From contig CAJUKN010000003.1 in the NCBI GenBank assembly GCA_910587485.1, forward strand, positions 7,147-71,146: 64,000 nucleotides of DNA, read 5' to 3'. Source of the stretch: an uncultured Lachnospira sp. (lineage in GTDB: Bacteria > Bacillota > Clostridia > Lachnospirales > Lachnospiraceae). Every line of letters begins with the position of its first letter. The stretch's first letter is position 1. Shown here piece by piece: positions 45,685-53,755 of the stretch. The notes under the pieces are model-generated. The model saw nothing but the letters and a program-made list of their open reading frames with translations. It had not been told where the DNA came from and ran no database searches. Made by a program: the position numbers and the translations under genes.

Positions 45685-46596
45685 ATGGAGATTCGTGTGC
45701 AAAAAGGGGCAGAAAAATGGAAAGAAAAATGGAATCGTCATCATACAAAAATGATATATTTAACAGAATTTGAAAGAAAAATTCAGTTATATGATGGTAT
45801 GATAATAGAAACTGGTGGAAAATTTGCCCAAGGTAAGTTTGGCGGTGACAAATACGAGGAAAAATGCCTTCAAGATGCAAAAAATTTTATTTCTGCTGGC
45901 GGGAGCAAAAAACATTTGATAGAAATTATTGACCGATATATTTTATCTTATGAAAAAGAGACAGAATGGAAGTTTCAGGATTTAGAAATGGCTTTTTTAA
46001 GAAGCATCAAAGAAAAATTAATAGGAGTTGCAAGAATGAATAAAAAAGAAATTAGAGCGGTTTATTCTGAAAAAACCATTCGTGTATATCAGGCTTATTG
46101 TGATGATATTGCAGATGAAGCTGTCTGGTTAGGTACATTTGGAAAGAAATTTAAGATGGATAGAATGACATGGATTAAACCTTCTTTTCTTTGGATGATG
46201 TATCGCTGTGGTTGGGCGACAAAAAGCGGTCAGGAGAGAGTGTTGGCGATTGATATAAAAAGAGAAGGATTTGACTATATTGTTCAACATGCAGTAGCTT
46301 CTACATATAACGAAAATATGGGGATAAGTTCGACAGAATGGAAAGAGCAAGTACAAAAATCGGATATAAGATGTCAGTGGGACCCAGAGAGAGATATTTA
46401 TGGAAATCCTTTAGAAATCCGTTCTATACAATTAGGGCTTAGAAGAGAAGCTGTAAAATCTTATGTGAATGAATGGATTGTTCATATTGAAGATATTACA
46501 GCTTATGTGAAGGATTTATATAACAAAAAGAATATAGGAATTGATATTAATCCATTGTTGCCTAAAGAGCAGATTTATCCCTGTAAGCAAACTTAA
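45685..46596 (+). CDS. DUF4291 family protein with N-terminal extension
   Basis: A 303-residue open frame. Residues about 115-303 are DUF4291: IRAVYSEKTIRVYQAYCDDIA, FKMDRMTWIKPSFLWMMYR (residue about 155), CGWATKSGQERVLAIDIKREGF, RSIQLGLRREAVKSY. The first 110 residues are an additional unidentified domain. The beginning is uncertain: the frame opens in a degenerate family C repeat (45693 onward), whose own ATG leads to another frame that stops soon at 45773. The next in-frame Met is at 45751. Either a start shift or a small frameshift after the repeat has occurred. Confidence 0.7.
   Translation: MEIRVQKGAEKWKEKWNRHHTKMIYLTEFERKIQLYDGMIIETGGKFAQGKFGGDKYEEKCLQDAKNFISAGGSKKHLIEIIDRYILSYEKETEWKFQDLEMAFLRSIKEKLIGVARMNKKEIRAVYSEKTIRVYQAYCDDIADEAVWLGTFGKKFKMDRMTWIKPSFLWMMYRCGWATKSGQERVLAIDIKREGFDYIVQHAVASTYNENMGISSTEWKEQVQKSDIRCQWDPERDIYGNPLEIRSIQLGLRREAVKSYVNEWIVHIEDITAYVKDLYNKKNIGIDINPLLPKEQIYPCKQT
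45690..45735 (+). repeat. Dispersed repeat family C, degenerate copy
   Basis: CGTGTGCAAAAAGGGGCAGA with following AAAATGGAAAGAAAAATGG aligns with the other copies, but its ATG is in a different frame from the long open frame downstream. Confidence 0.45.
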
Positions 46597-46636
46597 AGTT
46601 CACGAAAGATTGATATATTGAAAAATATTACAAGGA

Positions 46637-46690
46637 TAAATACCTTATAGCAGGCTTATGATTTTATCGGCTTGCTATAAGGTATTTTTA
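46637..46690. terminator. Bidirectional terminator
   Basis: AAATACCTTATAGCA (46638-46652) pairs with TGCTATAAGGTATTT (46673-46687), a 15-pair stem flanked by As and Ts, so it can end both the DUF4291 gene and the minus-strand VWA gene. Confidence 0.85.
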
Positions 46691-46700
46691 CAGTAAATTT

Positions 46701-48554
46701 TTATTCAAAATAAAATATCTTACTTTTTGTATGAAAAGGTAATTTGCCGTTTTTAGGCAAAAGGTAGGCATGTTCATGGTGAACATATAAATTTTCTTCG
46801 ATAAAACCATCTGTTATAATTAAAATAGGAGCATCCCTAGGAAAATCATTTGCATGTTCAAGAAGATGAACGGCTGGCTGTAAAATCGTTCCTCCACGTC
46901 CTTTAACCTCAACTTGTCTTGCAATATCTTCAGGAGAAAGATATCCAGCATCATACGCATTGGCATCACAAAAAACAACTCGCACAAAAGGAACATCTTT
47001 TGCTACAGCATAACTTGCAATAGAGCCTAGTGCCATACCTAATTCTCTAGTTGATACAGAACCTGATGTATCAATAATAACGCCAAATGTGCGATTTTTT
47101 TCATCAATTTCACAAAGAACCATTCTTGGTCGAGGAATATCTGGCGTAGCACTCTGGCGTCTGCTTGGTCTAGCATAAGTTCGATGTTTTTCAAGAGGAG
47201 GAAAATAGGTGTCAAACCATTTCCCAAGTTTTACGTCCCAAGCAATGACAGGCATAGATAGGGCATAAATTTCTTCAATTAAGCCTTCTGGCAGGAAGCC
47301 GCGTCCTCTTTCTAGCTGAAAATCCAGACCTTCTCGAAGTACATTGCGATAAAATTCATCTAGCCTCACACCTTCATGGAGTCCGCCAAATGTTGGCAGT
47401 TCATCAGCAAGAATATCTCCTTTTTTATAACCACGAAATGTATTTAAACGAGAATATTTTTTTAAATCCTTTATAATTTTATCGTAAATGGTTTCTGCTG
47501 ATAAAGATTTTAGTTCCTCATCATAAAGAAGTCCTTTTGATGGCATTATACCAATATTCATTTCATGCAGCCAGCTATTAATTACATAATCACATGCAAT
47601 ATTCCAAAGATAAGCATTTCTGCCTTGACATCTTTTATGATGCATAAGTCCTGCATGTAGAAATTCATGTGCTAACACAAATTTCCATTCTTCTTCACTA
47701 AATCCACATGTTGGATTAACATATATTTCACCTCGAATGGCATCAATGGCAGCAATCTCAATTTCATTTCGGATACAAAGTGAATAGTCTTCAATAATTT
47801 TATAAGAAGCTGCCATACTGCCAAGTAAAGGATAATTTCCCATAAACCATCGTGCAGCTTTTAGTGTTGGCGTATTTTTCTTTGCATCATATACATGTCC
47901 ACCCACATCACTTAATGTTTCTGATGTTAAATGAGAGATAGAATAGTAAAATGTTGCAGCATATGAATTGGATTCATTATTTTTATATTCATTGGGGTGA
48001 GCAAGACCCACCATATCCATATGCAGATGTGAGGTTGTACCATAAGGCTGCGATGTTCCATCTTCATATAAAGAAAGTAAGTGTCTATATATTTTTTCTT
48101 CACTGCTTAATTTTATAGTATAGTCGTTGGAAGGGTCATTACAAGTAGGTGTACCAATTTGAATATCCATAAGAAATCTTGTGATATAGATATCACATGC
48201 TTTGTTCCAAATTGCAAGTTTAGTTTCAACTGTATCATCTATATAGACATCTGATGGAATCGTATCTTTATCAAAATGTGCAAACGCTAGATGAAGCAAA
48301 CAGTGAGCAAGAATATAAAACCATTCCTCACTCGTTTTCTTACAGTAGATGTTGACATAAATATTCCCTTTATTATCAACTACTGCGGCACTATCTGTAT
48401 CATATGTATATTTTTGTTTTAAATAGATATGTCCTAATAATTTTCCAAACAAAGGGTGGTTGTCTATCAAATTCCAGCCTTGCATAAAAATTTGTTCATT
48501 ATGTGGAATCTTCTCATTAGGAGCAACATAGCGATAATAATGTAAATTAGGCAT
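46701..48554 (-). CDS. VWA / putative metallopeptidase (DUF2201-type) with duplicated domain
   Basis: A 617-residue protein; start ATG 48554 follows GAGG by five bases and overlaps the AAA gene by 8. Residues about 230-320 hold an active zinc-peptidase site LAHEFLHAGLMHH and WNIACDYVIN; residues about 25-120 repeat the same layout with LAHCLLHLAFAHF and WNKACDIYIT, where the catalytic Glu is Cys, so it is probably inactive. Residues about 480-600 are a VWA domain with MIDAS FGVIIDTSGSV, GGT and ITDGF. Together with the MoxR ATPase upstream it forms a MoxR/VWA pair of the type that assembles or remodels proteins. Target unknown. Confidence 0.87.
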   Translation of the reverse strand: MPNLHYYRYVAPNEKIPHNEQIFMQGWNLIDNHPLFGKLLGHIYLKQKYTYDTDSAAVVDNKGNIYVNIYCKKTSEEWFYILAHCLLHLAFAHFDKDTIPSDVYIDDTVETKLAIWNKACDIYITRFLMDIQIGTPTCNDPSNDYTIKLSSEEKIYRHLLSLYEDGTSQPYGTTSHLHMDMVGLAHPNEYKNNESNSYAATFYYSISHLTSETLSDVGGHVYDAKKNTPTLKAARWFMGNYPLLGSMAASYKIIEDYSLCIRNEIEIAAIDAIRGEIYVNPTCGFSEEEWKFVLAHEFLHAGLMHHKRCQGRNAYLWNIACDYVINSWLHEMNIGIMPSKGLLYDEELKSLSAETIYDKIIKDLKKYSRLNTFRGYKKGDILADELPTFGGLHEGVRLDEFYRNVLREGLDFQLERGRGFLPEGLIEEIYALSMPVIAWDVKLGKWFDTYFPPLEKHRTYARPSRRQSATPDIPRPRMVLCEIDEKNRTFGVIIDTSGSVSTRELGMALGSIASYAVAKDVPFVRVVFCDANAYDAGYLSPEDIARQVEVKGRGGTILQPAVHLLEHANDFPRDAPILIITDGFIEENLYVHHEHAYLLPKNGKLPFHTKSKIFYFE

Positions 48555-49629
48555 TTTTACCTCGTTTCTCATTTTGATTGACTAATCTTGGCAAATCGCG
48601 AATAATCTCCACCATAAACCAGTCAGGGAGAACTTCATCACCATTAGCTGATACAACCATCTGTGCAATCTCAAAATTGATTGTTGCAAGTTCTTTTATC
48701 ATTGCCTTTACTCTATAAACAAAAGAAAGGATATTTCCACCTGTTGACTGTTTGTTTTCAGGCAATTCTCGAAGTAATTTTGCTCGAAACGATTGGGCAA
48801 GAAAATAGAGTATATCGCGTTCTTCAGGTTTATTTGGCCATTTTGCTTTTTGTGCGATAATATCATCTAATAAATGTGTGTTTTTAAGTTGTTTTGTATA
48901 GGCAAGAAACATACTTGCATGGGAAGGTGAGATTGTTCCATAAGTAAGTACACGCAGAATTTCTTGTGAAATTTCTCGTTTTCCAGCGCCATATTCGGTG
49001 AGTGCATCACTTAACATATGCCAAGAACGTGGGGTAGAATAAGGTTCTTCTGTCTTTGGCGGTTCTGAAAATAAATGGTCTGGACGTTGTGTAAGATAAT
49101 CAATGACCCAAGCATGGATGCCAAAATCATGCGCCCATTTTAACCATTGTTTGGTATCAGCTTTTAATTGCACATGAAACATTCGGTTAATCAGTGCAGA
49201 TGACATGGTTTTTACAATAGCAGAATCCTGTGTACGATTTCCCGCACCAATTACAACACTGCCTTCTGGGAGGTAATATTCACCAATTCGGCGTTCGTGA
49301 ATTAAACTGTAAAATGCTTTTTGTACCTCTTGTGAACAAGCATTTAATTCATCAAGAAAAAGCACATAAGGCTCTTTTCTTGCAATCATTTTAGGCGGTA
49401 AAAATGTGCTTACATCATTTTGAATTTGTGGAATGCCAATGATATCCTCTGGTGCAAGCTGACTGCCTAAAAGCGAAACACAGGGCATGTCAATTTCTTT
49501 AGCAAATTGCTCAACAAGTGCTGATTTTCCAATGCCGGGCGCTCCCCATATAAACACTGGTCGAACAAGTGCAACGTTTAAAAGTATTTCTAATAAGTCA
49601 TTTTGTGTGACGGTGATTGGTAAATTCAT
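48547..49629 (-). CDS. MoxR-family AAA ATPase
   Basis: A 360-residue AAA+ ATPase. Walker A is WGAPGIGKSALV (residue about 28), Walker B LFLDELNACS (about 92), sensor 1 VIGAGNRTQDSA (about 126), arginine-finger region SSALINRMFHV, and a C-terminal lid with PRSWHMLSDAL. This is the MoxR type that pairs with VWA proteins to insert metals or mature target enzymes. It is first in the two-gene unit. The start's ribosome site is poor, since AGAAAGG is about 16 bases upstream, so a different start cannot be excluded. Confidence 0.9.
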   Translation of the reverse strand: MNLPITVTQNDLLEILLNVALVRPVFIWGAPGIGKSALVEQFAKEIDMPCVSLLGSQLAPEDIIGIPQIQNDVSTFLPPKMIARKEPYVLFLDELNACSQEVQKAFYSLIHERRIGEYYLPEGSVVIGAGNRTQDSAIVKTMSSALINRMFHVQLKADTKQWLKWAHDFGIHAWVIDYLTQRPDHLFSEPPKTEEPYSTPRSWHMLSDALTEYGAGKREISQEILRVLTYGTISPSHASMFLAYTKQLKNTHLLDDIIAQKAKWPNKPEERDILYFLAQSFRAKLLRELPENKQSTGGNILSFVYRVKAMIKELATINFEIAQMVVSANGDEVLPDWFMVEIIRDLPRLVNQNEKRGKNA

Positions 49630-49977
49630 ATATTGATAACCAGAACCTTTCTATAATTTTTAAATTTTTAATAGAAATAGCAAATTTTTATTTCTACAAG
49701 CAATAGACCATGGTCATATTTAAAGTCAATTTAATTTGCCTATTGATATAAAAAATTTTTATTTTATAGTAGGAGAATAGAGACTAAGAAATCCTTTTGT
49801 GATAGTGTATTGAAAATATACTGCCATAAAAATAAGAAATGGCAAACAATGAATGACATATTTTGCAGGTCATTCCTATGTTAAATAAAATTAGATAAAG
49901 ATTTTATATATAATAAATGCATCATAAGTATTTATTACATATACAAAAAGAATAATTTATATAAAACCTTAAAATTT

Positions 49978-50043
49978 CAATAGGACAACTAGACCTCTAT
50001 CAACTACTATTAAATTATTTGTGTGTTTTATTAAATACATCAT
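49978..50043 (-). CDS. Possible 21-residue small protein
   Basis: On the minus strand AAAGGAGG lies six bases before a double ATG that opens a 21-codon frame (MMYLIKHTNNLIVVDRGLVVL). It is mostly hydrophobic with one lysine and one arginine. The ribosome site is better than that of most genes nearby, which is the only evidence. It could be a leader peptide, small membrane peptide, or chance. Stop at 49978. Confidence 0.35.
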
Positions 50044-50156
50044 AATTGTCCTCCTTTCAATTTATGGTTTCTTGTTTTATTTATGGATTTTTATACCATT
50101 TGCAAAAAGTATAGCGAAAGACTTTTAAAATGTCAATATCCAAATGTAATTTATTC

Positions 50157-50275
50157 CCGCGAGCAACGAGCCAAGCGGACATACTTGCATGTCTATTTGG
50201 CGACTGCCGCGAGGGTCAAATACCATAGCGTTTTTTGGACGCATTGTAGCTTGCTGCGGGGTATTTGACTGGACA
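50157..50275 (+). repeat. Dispersed repeat family B, long copy
   Basis: Starts CGCGAGCAACGAGCCAAGCG, includes GGACATACTTGCATGTC, TTTTTTGGACGCATTGTAGC and ends TTGCTGCGGGGTATTTGACT. It is the longest copy and the reference for 32026, 36604, 44831 and 59677. The two halves GGGTCAAATACC and GGGGTATTTGAC are inverted. Confidence 0.7.
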
Positions 50276-50400
50276 TTTGGAATTTTCAATGATATACTGA
50301 ATAAAACTTATATATTTCAGATGGTTTATAATCAAAATATAAGTGGAATAATTCAATTTTAATTTATTTGATAATATATTTTTTATAAGTTGGAATAGAT

Positions 50401-51099
50401 ATGTATGATAATAAAAATGCAAGACGTGGTTATGTGCCAGAAGATAGATTACAATTTATGAGCGTTGAGCTGCAAAAGTTAAAAGAGGCGGCAAAGGATA
50501 CATTATATTTGCTGAATCGTGGTTACTCCGTGAAAAATGCGACAACATTTGTTGGTAATCATTATATGTTGTCAGAACGTCAGCGTTTGGCTTTGGCACG
50601 CAGTATATCACCCGATAAAGACGTAGAAAATAGAAAGAAAAAGGAAACCTTGTGTAAGGAAGTTTATATTGATGGTTTTAATACAATTATTACTTTAGAG
50701 GTGGCTTTGTCACATTCGCTTCTTATGCGGTGTATGGACGGCACCATAAGAGATTTGGCGGGACTTCGTGGCACATATCGCATTATAGAACAAACAACAT
50801 CAGCGATTCATCTGCTTTTTAAGGAATTAGAAAATAAAAAAGTGGAAAAGGCTGTATTTTATTTAGATGCGCCTGTTTCTAACTCTGGCAGATTAAAATT
50901 ATTAATTTTGGAAGCTGCGAAAGAGTATTCAATCATAGTTGAAGTCATTGTTATACATGATGTAGACCGAACATTGCAGAAATTATCAGGTGTAATTAGC
51001 AGTGATGCCATTATTTTAAATCATTGTAAAAGTTATATGAATATTTTACCAGATATTGTTAATAGGTTAGAGGATACTTGGATAGTGGAGCTTTGGTAG
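50401..51099 (+). CDS. DUF434 / DUF5616 domain protein
   Basis: A 232-residue protein. The N-terminal 60 residues (LKEAAKDTLYLLNRGYSVKNATTFVGNHYMLSERQR) are DUF434, and the rest (YIDGFNTIITLEVALSHSLLMRCMDGTIRDLAGLRGTYR, FYLDAPVSNSGRLKLLI, IVNRLEDTWIVELW) matches the DUF5616 domain found fused to it. The aspartate-rich YLDAPVSNSG strand suggests a PIN/NYN-like nuclease fold. The ribosome site is weak. Precedes the AAA ATPase by 27 bases. Confidence 0.85.
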   Translation: MYDNKNARRGYVPEDRLQFMSVELQKLKEAAKDTLYLLNRGYSVKNATTFVGNHYMLSERQRLALARSISPDKDVENRKKKETLCKEVYIDGFNTIITLEVALSHSLLMRCMDGTIRDLAGLRGTYRIIEQTTSAIHLLFKELENKKVEKAVFYLDAPVSNSGRLKLLILEAAKEYSIIVEVIVIHDVDRTLQKLSGVISSDAIILNHCKSYMNILPDIVNRLEDTWIVELW

Positions 51100-51126
51100 T
51101 AAAAATATAAGGCATTAGGTGATATT

Positions 51127-52419
51127 ATGAATTTAGAATTAAAAAATGTAGGAAAAATAAAATATGCAAATGTTGAATTAAATGGTATTACAGTTCTTGC
51201 TGGCGAAAATAATACTGGAAAAAGTACCGTTGGAAAAATGCTTTTTTGTATATTTCATTCTTTCTATAAAATTGAAGAGCAGATTCAAGAAGAACGAATA
51301 AAAGCAATGGAAAGAGTATTTTCAACTTTTGATTATGCTAATCCTTTTATAAGATTTCTTGATATAACACTTTTGGTAAAAAAGATAATAAATTCTAAAG
51401 AGTTGTTTCTTACAAATAGGTCTGTTTTAATAAAAGAATTAGAACAATTTTATACAAGCAATGGAAAAAAAGTACAACAATCGGTACCACAGGCAGAATT
51501 AGAAAAATTAGCTGAAAGGGTTTGCATAGTTTTAAAATTAGAAGATAATGAGATAAGAAAAACTATCTTAAGAAAGAGATTACAAGCCGAATTTGCAATG
51601 AATGTAGGTAATTTGAATCATATTGAAGAAGATGGAAAAACAACTGTAAAATTAACTGTAAAAAATAATCATATTGATTTTGAAATTATAAAAAATAAGG
51701 AAATTATTATAAATGATTATATAAGTTTAACAAAAGAAATTATTTATATAGATGACCCATTTATATTAGATGATTTAGATGTAAGAATGTTATTTACAAC
51801 GTTTACAACATTTGAACATAGAGGAGATTTGCTTAATAAAATAGTAAATGGAAAAGAAAAAGAACTCTTTGATTTTACGATTATTGATGAAATTATTGCT
51901 GAAAAGAAGTTAGAAAAAATATTAAAAATAATGAATGACGTTTGTGATGGTAGTTTACAGACAGAGGAAGGAAACAAATATATATATAAAACAGGCAAAT
52001 TAAATGGCAGTTTAGATATGGTGAATCTTTCAACAGGAATGAAAAGTTTTGTTATTTTAAAACAATTATTACAAAGTGGAATAATTGATGAAAATGGAAT
52101 GATTATTCTTGATGAACCAGAAATACATTTGCATCCAGAATGGCAGTTAAAATTTGCTGAAAGCATTGTTTTAATTCAAAAAGAATTTGGTGCCAATATT
52201 CTTTTAAATACACATAGTCCTTATTTTTTAAATGCGATTGAAGTTTATTCTCAAAAATATGAAATAGATAGTAAATGTAAATATTACCTTGCCAAAGATA
52301 GTGATGGAAATGCTATCATTTCAGATGTTACAAATAAAACAGAAGCTATTTATGCGAAATTGGCACAGCCATTACAAAAGTTAGAAAATTTGGAGTATGG
52401 AAATGGAAATACAATATGA
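51127..52419 (+). CDS. AAA-type ATPase (AAA_15/OLD-like)
   Basis: A 430-residue SMC/OLD-like ATPase. Walker A is LAGENNTGKSTVG (residue about 26), ABC-type signature LSTGMKS, Walker B MIILDEPEIHLHPEWQ (residue about 322), H-loop NTHSPYFLN. No TOPRIM domain is present. It is followed by a small gene overlapping its end by 17 bases, an arrangement typical of two-component anti-phage systems (ATPase plus nuclease). The start follows AGGTGA by six bases. It is one of the best candidates in the window for a defence function. Confidence 0.85.
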   Translation: MNLELKNVGKIKYANVELNGITVLAGENNTGKSTVGKMLFCIFHSFYKIEEQIQEERIKAMERVFSTFDYANPFIRFLDITLLVKKIINSKELFLTNRSVLIKELEQFYTSNGKKVQQSVPQAELEKLAERVCIVLKLEDNEIRKTILRKRLQAEFAMNVGNLNHIEEDGKTTVKLTVKNNHIDFEIIKNKEIIINDYISLTKEIIYIDDPFILDDLDVRMLFTTFTTFEHRGDLLNKIVNGKEKELFDFTIIDEIIAEKKLEKILKIMNDVCDGSLQTEEGNKYIYKTGKLNGSLDMVNLSTGMKSFVILKQLLQSGIIDENGMIILDEPEIHLHPEWQLKFAESIVLIQKEFGANILLNTHSPYFLNAIEVYSQKYEIDSKCKYYLAKDSDGNAIISDVTNKTEAIYAKLAQPLQKLENLEYGNGNTI

Positions 52420-53008
52420 TAAGATAGCTCTTTTTAGAGATAATATGTCTTCTTTAAAGGAAACATCAAAAGATTCCGATAGTCCCAATCCTGAATGTAT
52501 GACAAATTCAGAGATTGAAGTTGTTAATTTTGATAAAGTAAAAGAAAGTTATATTAAAGATATGAAACTTTCCCATACACCCTGCTCAAGTGATGCACTC
52601 TATATTGATAAAAATGGAGATTTATATTTTATTGAATTTAAAAATGGAATAATGACACGCTCCATGATTTTTAATGTATATAATAAAATATATGACAGTC
52701 TTTTGATATTTAATGATATTGTTGGGCAAAATATATCGTTTTGCAGAAAGCATGTAAATTTTATATTAGTGTATAATGAAGGTAAAAATTCATCTGGGGA
52801 TTGTGATAATGAAAGTAAAAATTCATCTAAGGATTGTGAAATAAAAAATCAAGATAGTTCAAAAGCTAAAATTGGTAAGTATTTTTATTCTAAAGCAAAA
52901 AAGAAATATATCCGATTTGGTCTGGAACGGTTTGAAAAATTATATTTTCAAGAAGTTTTTACATATACAGAACAGGAATTTGAGGATAGTTTTTTATCAC
53001 TTAGTTAA
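52403..53008 (+). CDS. Putative PD-(D/E)XK-like partner of the AAA ATPase
   Basis: A 201-residue protein overlapping the ATPase gene; ATG at 52403 lies eight bases from GGAG. Residues 58-82 show SSDALYIDKNGDLYFIEFKNG, with D64, E78 and K80 as a possible PD-(D/E)XK nuclease triad (D-x13-E-x-K). The rest is a lysine-rich helical region with a repeated EGKNSSGDCD-type linker (about 128-155). The name of the family is not known to me. The fit to PD-(D/E)XK is by motif alone. Confidence 0.6.
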   Translation: MEIQYDKIALFRDNMSSLKETSKDSDSPNPECMTNSEIEVVNFDKVKESYIKDMKLSHTPCSSDALYIDKNGDLYFIEFKNGIMTRSMIFNVYNKIYDSLLIFNDIVGQNISFCRKHVNFILVYNEGKNSSGDCDNESKNSSKDCEIKNQDSSKAKIGKYFYSKAKKKYIRFGLERFEKLYFQEVFTYTEQEFEDSFLSLS

Positions 53009-53043
53009 GTGCATATTTGCAATCTGCTTTACTACTTGTTTAA
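53005..53043 (-). repeat. Degenerate family A fragment
   Basis: TGCATATTTGCAATCTGCTT and following TACTACTTGTTTAAAG resemble the terminal segment of repeat A. It begins at the stop codon of the preceding gene. Confidence 0.4.
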
Positions 53044-53080
53044 AGTTTTTACAATGCTATATAATAAAGGAGAACCCGCT

Positions 53081-53650
53081 TTGAAAAGTGCAAAATTATT
53101 TTTTATAGGATTACATATACATTTAATACTTAGTATTTTAGTGATTGTTGTATTATTTATAGACCAATGGGGTACATTGGGTACATCATTTTTTGGCTTT
53201 TATTTGTTTATGATTGCAGTAGTTGTGATAATAGGGTGGATTATGGTAATCATGGCAGCTTTGGCAAATAAGAAACAAAAATATGATGAGTTAAAAAAAG
53301 CATGGAAGCTTTTAAAATTAGGCAGTATTCCATTTTATATTGTGAATTTTTTTTACAGCTTTTTTGTATGGTTTGTGTTAGTTGCTGCCAGCAGAGGTAT
53401 TTTTATTATATTTGTTCCAATTCCTATTATGTTGACATGCACTTTTATTTTTCAAAGTGGTTGTGTTAGTGCATTTTATATTAATATTTTAAGGCATAAT
53501 ATGATGATGAATATGCCTGCTTCACCATATTTATATCAAAATATAAGCGGTATTCATTATTTGCTCCAATTTATTCCCGTTCTTGATGTTATAAGTACAT
53601 TTTTGATATTGGATAAATGTAAAGCATATGATGAAAGAAGAAATGATTAG
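53081..53650 (+). CDS. Small membrane protein, unknown function
   Basis: A 189-residue hydrophobic protein with about four helices (residues 9-30, 43-65, 85-107, 115-140). The TTG at 53081 lies eight bases after AAAGGAG and is preferred over upstream starts. Between helices it has KKQKYDELKKAWKLLKLG, and it ends in a charged tail. No family recognised. It follows the ATPase pair and a degenerate repeat, so it may or may not belong to that unit. Confidence 0.65.
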   Translation: MKSAKLFFIGLHIHLILSILVIVVLFIDQWGTLGTSFFGFYLFMIAVVVIIGWIMVIMAALANKKQKYDELKKAWKLLKLGSIPFYIVNFFYSFFVWFVLVAASRGIFIIFVPIPIMLTCTFIFQSGCVSAFYINILRHNMMMNMPASPYLYQNISGIHYLLQFIPVLDVISTFLILDKCKAYDERRND

Positions 53651-53711
53651 ATATTTATATACATAAGGAATGTTGATTTTTGAATATATTAAGCACTTAC
53701 TTAGAAACAAT

Positions 53712-53755
53712 TTTTAGTTTTTTGTACAAAAAGCAGTGCAGAAATGAGGATAAAA
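53712..53755 (+). repeat. Dispersed repeat family C copy at a ribosome site
   Basis: TTTTTTGTACAAAAAGCAGT followed by GCAGAAATGAGGATAAAA runs into the ATG at 53756. TGTAC/GTGCA still pairs with a G-T change, a possible compensatory difference. Confidence 0.7.

Larger units (their letters stand above)
49630..50400. other. Long AT-rich intergenic region
   Basis: A 771-base gap. It holds a small minus-strand reading frame with a strong ribosome site (49978-50043) and a family B repeat (50157-50275). A short hairpin AATGAC/GTCATT lies near 49852-49875. Other open frames here are repeat or antisense sequence and look unsupported. Confidence 0.5.

Noticed and set aside
50083..50268. 61-codon plus-strand frame
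   Set aside because: It is made largely of repeat B sequence and lacks a ribosome site.
51744..52166. 140-codon minus-strand frame
   Set aside because: Antisense to the AAA ATPase, low-complexity serine/isoleucine-rich translation typical of shadow frames.
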